DNA from: Actinomycetota bacterium
GTDB taxonomy: Bacteria > Actinomycetota > Actinomycetes > S36-B12 > UBA10799
Assembly (NCBI GenBank): GCA_020636995.1
Contig: JACJWU010000001.1
Location: forward strand, 62,001-126,000
Direction of reading: 5' to 3'
DNA: 64,000 nt
The position numbers and the translations under genes were made by a program. Below, in pieces: positions 52,550 through 59,140 of the stretch. The number at the start of each line of letters is the position of its first letter. Positions within the stretch are counted from its first letter, which is position 1. The notes under the pieces were generated by a model. The model was not told where the DNA came from. It worked only from the letters and a program-made list of their open reading frames with translations, and made no database searches.

Positions 52550-53034
52550 TCCGCGGGCGCCTCGCCCACCTCGGCGGCGTTGCCCGCGGTGATCCGCAGC
52601 AACTCGTCGTAGCTGGTCTGGAAGACGAACTGCGGATGCCCGGCGCTGACCCAGACCTCTCGTTGCCGCGAGAGCGTGACATCCACCAGAGTCACGATCG
52701 GTCGCGGGTGCCCGAGTGGTGACACTCCGCCGATCGGTTGCCCGGTGTGCAGGCGGACGAAGGAGGCATCGGCGCGGTGCACCCTGCGACTGTCGGTCAG
52801 CGACGCGAGCTTCAGCAGATCCGCTCGGTGGGCGCCCGAGATGATCACCAGCAGGGGCTTGCCGTCGGCCTCGAAGACCAGCGAATTGCCGATGGCGCCC
52901 TTCTGCACGCCGAGTGCCTGTGCCGCAGAGGCGGCCGTGGCGGCGGAATCCGGCAGTTCCCGGATCCGCCCGCTGATTCCCAGGTCCCGCAGGGCCGACT
53001 GAACCTTGCGCACGCCGGTCGGAAACGCCTCCAT
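52546..53034 (-). CDS. ybaK: YbaK/EbsC-type aminoacyl-tRNA deacylase
   Basis: The 162-residue protein of the YbaK/ProXp family hydrolyses mischarged tRNA such as Cys-tRNA(Pro). The catalytic pocket strands AIGNSLVFEADGKPLLVIISGAHRADL and the TGQPIGGVSPLGHPRPIVTLVDVTL motif are clear. It is the first gene of the carotenoid operon, overlapping crtA by four bases; a functional link to pigments is not expected, so it probably only shares the promoter. No membrane segments. Confidence 0.92.
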   Translation of the reverse strand: MEAFPTGVRKVQSALRDLGISGRIRELPDSAATAASAAQALGVQKGAIGNSLVFEADGKPLLVIISGAHRADLLKLASLTDSRRVHRADASFVRLHTGQPIGGVSPLGHPRPIVTLVDVTLSRQREVWVSAGHPQFVFQTSYDELLRITAGNAAEVGEAPAE

Positions 53035-53104
53035 GAGTGCACCCTATTGGCAACGGACCGCGGCGCCACGCCGCGTCCGGCTGGGGCCCGGCTACATTGA
53101 CCGC

Positions 53105-53964
53105 ATGCCCGAGCGCCCCGCATGGTTCGACGAAGACTTGCTTCCGTATCCGTCCAACTGGATCGACGTCGACGGCAACGGTGTGCACTACCTCATGTCG
53201 GTTCGGGTCCGACACTGCTGATGGTGCACGGGAATCCCACGTGGAGTTTCCTGTACCGCCGGATGATCGCGCGGCTGTCCGGCCGATTCCGCTGCGTGGC
53301 GTTCGATCACCCTGGCTTCGGGTTGTCCACGGCGGCTCCCGGCTACAGGTTCACCGCGGCCGAGCACAGCGCTGTTGCGCAGGGATTCGTACAGGCGCTG
53401 GACCTACGGGACATCACCGTGGTCGTGCAGGACTGGGGCGGGCCGATCGGGCTCGGTGCGGCTGCGCGGGATCCGCAACGGTATGCCGGGCTGGTCGTCG
53501 GGAACACCTGGGCCTGGCCGAGCAGTCTGTGGACGAAGAGTTTCGGGCAGGTCATGGGCGGACCGGTCACCGGTGACCTGCTGAACCGCCGTCTCAACCT
53601 CTTCGTGTCGAAGATGCTGCCGAGCATGATGCGCCGTCGACGGCTCACGGACGCCGAACTCGCCATGTACTCCGGGCCTTTCCCCACCCAGCAGTCACGG
53701 CGTCCGGCGCAGGTCCTGCCCTTGCAGATCCGCACGGCCAAGCCTTTCCTAGCAGAGGTCAAGAGCCGCCTGCCCGCGATCACCGGGTTGCCGTCCCTGC
53801 TTCTCTGGGCAGATGGTGACATCGCGTTCGGTGAGGGGGAACGGCGGCGGTGGCAGTCATTGCTCACCGATCGGACCGACCATCTGCTCGCCGGCGCGGG
53901 CCACTTCTGGCAGGACGACGCCGGTGAAGAGGCATCGGCCGTGCTTGCCGAGTGGCTGGGCTGA
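53105..53964 (+). pseudogene. Haloalkane dehalogenase-like alpha/beta hydrolase, frameshifted
   Basis: Two frames make up one hydrolase. From ATG 53105 the N-terminus MPERPAWFDEDLLPYPSNW... reads correctly to HYL; the next codons of the family (DVGSGPTLLMVHGNPTW) continue only in the +1-shifted frame. Insertion of a single G between 53194 and 53195 would restore one protein of about 287 residues. The downstream part has the oxyanion motif HGNPTW, nucleophile VVQDWGGPIG and catalytic His in GAGHFWQDD, all intact. The nucleophile Asp-Trp supports dehalogenases. The break may be a sequencing error or a recent inactivation. Confidence 0.8.
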
Positions 53965-53972
53965 CGGCCGCG

Positions 53973-54956
53973 ATGACCAGCTACCACCTGCGCACATACC
54001 CCTTCCCCGGGGTGATCGATGACGTGGCCCGACAGGCGCAAGCAGCCGGTTGGGACGGGCTGCTGCTGCAGGACAGCCAGAACCTCTCGCCCGACATGGT
54101 GGTGGCCCTGACCATGGCAGCACGCGCCACCGAGACCATCACGATCGGCACGGCGGTCACCAATCTCGTCACCCGCGATCCGGCTGTCGTCGCTGGTACC
54201 TTCGCCACACTCGACCTGATCAGTGGCGGGCGGGCGATGCTGGGGGTCGCGCGCGGGGACACCGCACTTCGGCTGATCGGACGCGAACCGCCCCACCTGG
54301 CGCAGTTCGAGCACCTGGTGTCGCAGGTCCGGCGATACCTGCACGGCGAATCCGTTGACTTCGACGGTCTGGAAAGCCGCCTCGCGTGGCTGGATCCGAA
54401 TGTGCCCCCGGTGGTTCCGATCAACGTCTTCGCCTCGGGGCCGAAGAACCTCGCGTTGGCGGCCCGCGTGGGCGATCGGGTCACCATGTCCCTGGGTGCC
54501 GAGCCCGCGCAACTCGCATGGGGCGTGCAGCAGGTTCGGGATGTGGATCCCGACGTACCCGTGGGTGCGTTGCTGGTGGCCGCCACCGGCGGGGACCGTG
54601 AGGAACTGCGGGAGTACGTGCGGGGCAATGCCAGCATCTCGACCCATTTCCGCCGTGGTGCCGAACAGGTACTCGATCCCGCGGACCGCGCAGTGGTGCA
54701 GGCGGTGGACCACGACTACGAGCTGTACGGACATGCCTCTCACGCGTCGAAGCAGGCCAGCGACCTTCCGCCGGACTTCATCGATCGGTTCTGCATCATC
54801 GGGGAGCCGGAGGAATGCGCCGAACGGTTGCGCGAACTCGCCGGACTCGGGCTCGATCACATCATCATCGTCGGTGGCGGACTGGACGCGCCCGCTGACC
54901 GTCGCCTGGAGATGGACCTGCGCTTCGCCCGTGAGGTGCTCCCCGCGCTGCGGTGA
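53973..54956 (+). CDS. LLM-class flavin-dependent oxidoreductase
   Basis: The 327-residue TIM-barrel enzyme of the luciferase-like monooxygenase family uses FMN or F420. SGGRAMLGVARGDTALRLIG, INVFASGPKNLALAARVGDRVTMSLG and ERLRELAGLGLDHIIIVGG are typical, and the FDGLES(x)LAW segment is family-like. Close relatives include methylene-H4MPT reductase-like and F420-dependent proteins; substrate is unknown. It follows the broken dehalogenase by 8 bases and was probably co-transcribed with it. GTG 53952 is an alternative start. Confidence 0.85.
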   Translation: MTSYHLRTYPFPGVIDDVARQAQAAGWDGLLLQDSQNLSPDMVVALTMAARATETITIGTAVTNLVTRDPAVVAGTFATLDLISGGRAMLGVARGDTALRLIGREPPHLAQFEHLVSQVRRYLHGESVDFDGLESRLAWLDPNVPPVVPINVFASGPKNLALAARVGDRVTMSLGAEPAQLAWGVQQVRDVDPDVPVGALLVAATGGDREELREYVRGNASISTHFRRGAEQVLDPADRAVVQAVDHDYELYGHASHASKQASDLPPDFIDRFCIIGEPEECAERLRELAGLGLDHIIIVGGGLDAPADRRLEMDLRFAREVLPALR

Positions 54957-56705
54957 TCAGGGCGCTGGCAGACGCAGTTGTGCGATCACCTCCCGCACCT
55001 GCGTGACAGGTATCTTCACGACCCGGCGGTCGAACGTCAGCAGTCCGTTCGTCTCGTCCTCGACGTCGCTGACCTGTGTGTACACCGTGGCCGACAGCCC
55101 TTTGGGGACGGCAGGAATGATCTGGTCGGTGTGCAGGCGCCGGAAGGCGTGCGCCAACCGGGTCGGAGAGCCGTATCGGCGGTAGCCGAATTCGGTGTCG
55201 CTGACGCTGTGGTCGGGCAGGTGCAGGCTGTATCCGCCGTACTCGCTGAGCGCGAGGACCCGCGGATCGCGTCTGCGCGGAACCCGGAACGGGCGGAAGT
55301 AGATGTGCAGGCTATGCAGGTCGCCCCCGCCCTGATCGTGCCAACCGCTGGCGTGATCCACCGGTCTACTGGGATCCATGGCGCGTACCGACTCGGCCAC
55401 GGCGTTGGCGTCGAACTGTCCCCAGCCTTCATTGAAGGGAACCCACACCACCACGCTCGGACAGTTGCGCAACAGGTCGATGGTCTGCGCTGCCTGGCCG
55501 AGCCACTGGTCACGGGCCGCGGCATCCTGACGCGCGAAGAGTCGGTGGTGACGATCGTTGAAATGCACCGGTGACACCGCCGGCAGTTCCACCACCGGGC
55601 GCCGGTACCGGCCACCACCGTTGACCATGTCCTGCCAGACGAGCATCCCGAGCCGGTCGCAGTGGTGGTACCAGCGCAGAGATTCGATCTTGATGTGCTT
55701 GCGCACCATGGTGAAGCCCATGTCCTTCATCGTCTGGATGTCGTAGACCAGGGCCTCGTCCGAGGCGGCGGTGAGCAGGCCGTCCGACCAGTAGCCCTGA
55801 TCGAGGACGCCGGCGTGGAAGTATGGCCGTCCGTTGAGCAGCAGTCGGGCAGTGCCGTGGGCATCTGCACCCACACCGACAGTCCTCAGCCCCACGTAAC
55901 TGCGAACCTCGTCCTCCCCGGTCTTCAGCGTGAGGTCGTAGAGGTGAGGATCCTCCGGCGTCCAGAGCCTGGGCTCAGGTATGTCGACCCGCAGCGGTAC
56001 GCCGGACCGGCCTGCTCCCGTGGCAGCCGTGCGTCCACCGTCGCCGAGCGACACGGTGACGGTGGACGGCTGCGAAGTGCGCACGGTGAGCGTGACACCG
56101 GTCAGGTCCGGTTCCAACTCGATCCCGGTGACGTGGCAGTCAGGCACGGACTCCAGCCAGACGGTCTGCCAGATGCCCGACTGGGCTGTGTACCAGATTC
56201 CGCCGGGCTGCAGTTTCTGCTTGCCGCGGGCCCCAGGCCCGGTGTCCGACGGATCGCACACCACGACATGCAGATCGTTGCCGGTGTCGGTGCACAGACC
56301 CGTGATGTCGAACGTGAAGGGCAGGAATCCGCCCTCGTGCTCGCCGGCCTCGCGGCCGTTCACGAAGACCCGGCACCACTGGTCGACCGCACCGAAGTGC
56401 AACAGTGTGCGGTCCTTGCCGAAACCGGCGGGCAGGTCGAAGGATCGCTGGTAGTGCAAGTACTCGCCGGGCTGCAGTTGCCGCTGCACGCCGGACAGGG
56501 CTGCCTCGGGGGAGAAGGGGACCACGATCGGTCCGTCCCAGTCATGCGGACGTCGCGCAGAGATCCTGAACGCGTGCTGCCAGACGCCGTTGAGGTTGAG
56601 GTAGGAGTCGCGCCGCAACTGCGGACGCGGATGTTCCGGCAGGGGGTGCTCGCGGTCCAACTGCTCACCCCACGGGGTCAGCAGGACCCGCCGGGCAGGC
56701 ATCAT
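54957..56705 (-). CDS. Glycoside hydrolase family 2 enzyme
   Basis: The 582-residue cytoplasmic enzyme has the GH2 layout: jelly-roll sugar-binding domain (40-180; LHFGAVDQWCRVFVNGREAGEHEGGFLPF), Ig-like domain (180-265) and TIM barrel. The acid/base Glu is in VWVPFNEGWGQFD and the nucleophile Glu in LALSEYGGYS. GH2 covers beta-galactosidase, glucuronidase and mannosidase; GMLVWQDMVNGGGRY resembles the galactosidase/glucuronidase type. No signal peptide. Its ATG overlaps the transporter stop by four bases, so the hydrolase acts on the sugar carried by that transporter. Confidence 0.88.
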   Translation of the reverse strand: MMPARRVLLTPWGEQLDREHPLPEHPRPQLRRDSYLNLNGVWQHAFRISARRPHDWDGPIVVPFSPEAALSGVQRQLQPGEYLHYQRSFDLPAGFGKDRTLLHFGAVDQWCRVFVNGREAGEHEGGFLPFTFDITGLCTDTGNDLHVVVCDPSDTGPGARGKQKLQPGGIWYTAQSGIWQTVWLESVPDCHVTGIELEPDLTGVTLTVRTSQPSTVTVSLGDGGRTAATGAGRSGVPLRVDIPEPRLWTPEDPHLYDLTLKTGEDEVRSYVGLRTVGVGADAHGTARLLLNGRPYFHAGVLDQGYWSDGLLTAASDEALVYDIQTMKDMGFTMVRKHIKIESLRWYHHCDRLGMLVWQDMVNGGGRYRRPVVELPAVSPVHFNDRHHRLFARQDAAARDQWLGQAAQTIDLLRNCPSVVVWVPFNEGWGQFDANAVAESVRAMDPSRPVDHASGWHDQGGGDLHSLHIYFRPFRVPRRRDPRVLALSEYGGYSLHLPDHSVSDTEFGYRRYGSPTRLAHAFRRLHTDQIIPAVPKGLSATVYTQVSDVEDETNGLLTFDRRVVKIPVTQVREVIAQLRLPAP

Positions 56706-58018
56706 GACGGTTCGCGACGGCGTAGGGCCTGGACCGGGATCACGATGAGCAGAATGACGATCGCCGCGGCCACGAAGATGCCAGGTGTGGGCACCTGTTT
56801 GAGCTGACCGAGTTCCTCGTAATACTCGTCGGCCCCACGGATGACGGCGGCCCCGATGAACGGCCCTATGACCATGGGGATCAGGACCATGGCGATCATC
56901 CGCAGGCCTTGCACCATGCCGACCCGATCGACGGGGGAGTAGTCCCGGATCGCGGCACCGATGGCGGCCATTGTCAGCATGAATCCGGACATCATGACCA
57001 GCCCGGACCCGATGACGGGCACCAGGCCGCGAGCGAACACCATGAGCAACAGACCCACCAGGTAGATCCCGGCGGCCGGCAGCATGAACGCCACCTTGCC
57101 CACCCGGTCGATGACGCGTCCGCCCAAGACGCTGACGACCGCGGATCCGGTGAGCACCACGGCAAGCACCAGTGCGTACGCCTCGATGCTGAGGTAGCGC
57201 TGGACATAGATGATCAGGTACGGCAAGAAGACCTGTGTGGACACCCCGAGGATGGCCAAGGCGACCAGGGTCCAGTAGAGGCGCGGGTTCCCGCGCACCG
57301 CATCCGGACGTAGGCCGTGGACTATTGAGCGCAGCAGGCCCTCGGCTTGACGGGGTTCGCCGGGGAGGTCGCGGATGAGTACCAGCGCTACCAGTCCGGC
57401 GACGATCATCAGCGCTCCCACCACGATGAAGAACACCCGCCAGTCGCCGCTCTTGGTGAGTCCGTCGAGTCCGCCGAAGACCAGCAGCATGGACATCAGG
57501 GGAAGCATGGCGAGCACCGACTCGACCCGGCCGCGGTTGCTGGGCGAGGTGGTGTCGGTCACCCAGGCGTTGAACGAGGCGTCGTTGGCCCCCGCGCCGA
57601 GGAAACTCATGATGACATCCAGCACGATCACCGCGGTCGCCGTGGCCGCGACGACGCTGGCAGCGGGTACGAGAGCGGCCAAGGACTCCACGGTGATGAA
57701 CCCGAAGAGCATCGTGGATACGCCCCAGAGGATGTACCCGGTGACGATGAACACCCGGCGTTTGCCGATGCGGTCGGAATAGGGGCCGATGAGGAAGGTG
57801 GCCAGTGTCGCTGCGATGGCCGAGGCGGCCACCATTGTGGCGATGGTGGTGGGGTTGTCCGTGATCGTGTCGTAGACGAACACGTTGAGGTAGAGGTTCT
57901 CCACCGTCCACGCGATCTGGCCCACCAAGCCGATGACGATGATTCCCAGCCAGGTGCGGGTGCCAAGCGCGGTGGGTCGCAAGTGGTGATCGGCGCGAGA
58001 CGCGGTTTGGTGGGTCAT
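56702..58018 (-). CDS. MFS sugar transporter
   Basis: The 438-residue membrane protein has about 12 helices. The cytoplasmic loop GPYSDRIGKRRVFIV between helices 2 and 3 is the MFS signature, repeated as GGRVIDRVGKVAFML in the second half. It resembles glycoside-pentoside-hexuronide cation symporters and related uptake carriers. GAGGAGG precedes ATG 58018. It is transcribed first and is coupled to the GH2 enzyme, which suggests uptake of a beta-glycoside or glucuronide followed by cytoplasmic hydrolysis. No regulator is adjacent. Confidence 0.9.
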   Translation of the reverse strand: MTHQTASRADHHLRPTALGTRTWLGIIVIGLVGQIAWTVENLYLNVFVYDTITDNPTTIATMVAASAIAATLATFLIGPYSDRIGKRRVFIVTGYILWGVSTMLFGFITVESLAALVPAASVVAATATAVIVLDVIMSFLGAGANDASFNAWVTDTTSPSNRGRVESVLAMLPLMSMLLVFGGLDGLTKSGDWRVFFIVVGALMIVAGLVALVLIRDLPGEPRQAEGLLRSIVHGLRPDAVRGNPRLYWTLVALAILGVSTQVFLPYLIIYVQRYLSIEAYALVLAVVLTGSAVVSVLGGRVIDRVGKVAFMLPAAGIYLVGLLLMVFARGLVPVIGSGLVMMSGFMLTMAAIGAAIRDYSPVDRVGMVQGLRMIAMVLIPMVIGPFIGAAVIRGADEYYEELGQLKQVPTPGIFVAAAIVILLIVIPVQALRRREPS

Positions 58019-58196
58019 GCGTGACCTCCTCTGGTCCATCCGCACGGTATCGGGTAGGGCGTGGTGAATCTGGGTTGATGGCAGCACCCAGCGATGCCGC
58101 CGGCGCCGGACCTCCCTCGCCGCGGACCTGCCCGCCCCGCCGCGGACCGCGCGACCGGATCGGACCTGCTCGCCCCGCCGCGGACCTCCCGACCCG

Positions 58197-58243
58197 ATCG
58201 GTGAGCCCGACCGGATCGGTGAGCCCGACCGGATCGGTGAGCG
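58197..58243 (+). repeat. 18-base tandem repeat
   Basis: The unit ATCGGTGAGCCCGACCGG occurs at 58197-58214 and 58215-58232, and an 11-base partial third copy follows at 58233-58243. It sits between the GC-rich repeats and repeat family 2 copy B. Confidence 0.85.
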
Positions 58244-58249
58244 TTTCAA

Positions 58250-58310
58250 AAATCCGGGAGCAATCCGGATGCGTCCGGACGCTCACGGATCTCCGAAGTG
58301 CTCACGGATC
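58250..58310 (+). repeat. Dispersed intergenic repeat, family 2, copy B
   Basis: This 61-base segment shares AAATCCGGGAGCA at its start and GAAGTGCTCACGGATC at its end with the 80-base segment at 17438-17517, in the same orientation. It lacks about 19 bases of the inner tandem. It ends 19 bases before the first LexA-type box. Confidence 0.75.
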
Positions 58311-58328
58311 GGCGACCCGAGAAATAGT

Positions 58329-58344
58329 ACGAACGGATGTTCGA
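58329..58344 (+). promoter_or_regulatory. LexA-type SOS box 1
   Basis: The sequence ACGAACGGATGTTCGA contains GAAC-N4-GTTC, the Gram-positive SOS box core, with a G/C pair next to the core. It is 84 bases upstream of the DUF6504 start. It brackets, with box 2, a TTGACG (58352-58357) that may be the -35 element. Confidence 0.8.
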
Positions 58345-58385
58345 AATCTTCTTGACGTACCCCTGTGGCAGTGTTCTGCTGGAAG

Positions 58386-58401
58386 TCGAACAAAAGTTCG
58401 A
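58386..58401 (+). promoter_or_regulatory. LexA-type SOS box 2
   Basis: TCGAACAAAAGTTCGA is a perfect match to the actinobacterial LexA box TCGAAC-N4-GTTCGA. It lies 27 bases before the ATG of the DUF6504 gene and downstream of the possible -35, so bound LexA would block transcription of the mutagenesis operon until DNA damage. Confidence 0.92.
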
Positions 58402-58427
58402 AAATCAGGGATCAGGAGGGCAGGGTC

Positions 58428-58721
58428 ATGAGTCGTTCCTACGGGCGGGTCGAAGGTGCCGTCGACGTGAAGTGGGCCCGGGAGGCGGGGGCGCCTGAGC
58501 AGTTCGTCTGGCGGGGGCGGCTGTATCGGGTCAATCACGTCCTGCAGCAGTGGGACACCTCGGCCACATGGTGGAAGGACGTGGCAACCGCGCCGAACGG
58601 CAGTGATCTGCGCACCTGGCGGGTCGAAGCGGCAGCGGGTCGATGTGACACCCCAGGGGTCTACGAACTGAGTTTCGATCCGGTGGTCGGCCGCTGGTAC
58701 CTGCTGCGGACGTACGACTGA
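58428..58721 (+). CDS. DUF6504 family protein
   Basis: The 97-residue protein starts at ATG 58428 with an AGGAGGG site; longer frames would overlap LexA box 2. Features are the positively charged VEGAVDVKWAREAGAPEQFVWRGRLYRVNHVLQQW and a C-terminal GVYELSFDPVVGRWYLLRTYD, matching DUF6504, a small family frequently found next to Y-family polymerases in actinobacteria (from memory). It contains many aromatic residues and may bind DNA or polymerase. It is the first gene under the SOS boxes. Function unknown. Confidence 0.8.
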   Translation: MSRSYGRVEGAVDVKWAREAGAPEQFVWRGRLYRVNHVLQQWDTSATWWKDVATAPNGSDLRTWRVEAAAGRCDTPGVYELSFDPVVGRWYLLRTYD

Positions 58722-58733
58722 GGCGGGTGTGAC

Positions 58734-59135
58734 ATGACTGCTTTGACTCATGCCGGCAAGGACCTGCTGCGCACCGCGGTGATCGCACTCGACGACGCCT
58801 ATCAGGCGGCCACCCCCGGCGAGCGGTACGTCGCCGCACACGTCGCGGCGCTGCGGGCAGGTGCCGCGCTGCTGGCGACGAGGGCGCGGCCGGCGAGGTC
58901 CTCGCGCATCCGCAGCGTGTGGCAGCTGGTGCCCGGGATCGCTCCGGAACTCGGTGAGTGGTGTGCCTACTTCGATGCGATCGGACGCCGTCGTATCTTC
59001 GTGGAGATCGGACGTGAGCACGTCACCCAGCGCCAGGCCGATGACCTGGTGCGCGATGCCGAGGCCTTCCTCGAGCAGATCGCCGCGATCCTCGGGGTCG
59101 GGCTTCCCATTCCGTCGTGGCGTCACGCCGGGTAG
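58734..59135 (+). CDS. SAV_6107-type HEPN domain protein
   Basis: The 133-residue helical protein begins MTALTHAGKDLLRTAVIALDDAYQAATPGERYVAAHVAALRAGAALL and matches the SAV_6107 HEPN family, which occurs beside dnaE2 in Streptomyces. Canonical RNase HEPN (RxxxxH) is not evident, so catalysis is doubtful. It lies 12 bases after the DUF6504 gene. dnaE2 begins 5 bases beyond its stop. A role in polymerase handling after DNA damage is inferred from the operon. Confidence 0.82.
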   Translation: MTALTHAGKDLLRTAVIALDDAYQAATPGERYVAAHVAALRAGAALLATRARPARSSRIRSVWQLVPGIAPELGEWCAYFDAIGRRRIFVEIGREHVTQRQADDLVRDAEAFLEQIAAILGVGLPIPSWRHAG

Positions 59136-59140
59136 GGCAG

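Larger units (their letters stand above)
58019..58427. other. Divergent regulatory region between transporter and SOS operon
   Basis: This 409-base gap holds GC-rich short repeats (CGCCGCGGACC three times between 58110 and 58190), 18-base tandem units at 58197-58243, dispersed repeat copy B (58250-58310) and two LexA-type boxes (58329-58344 and 58386-58401). No gene is seen. The transporter promoter must lie in the first half and the SOS promoter in the last 100 bases. Confidence 0.75.

Noticed and set aside
54957..58286. A single 1,109-residue minus-strand protein including the GH2 enzyme
   Set aside because: The part upstream of 56705 overlaps the MFS transporter in another frame and has Arg/His-rich meaningless sequence. 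The GH2 gene starts at 56705.
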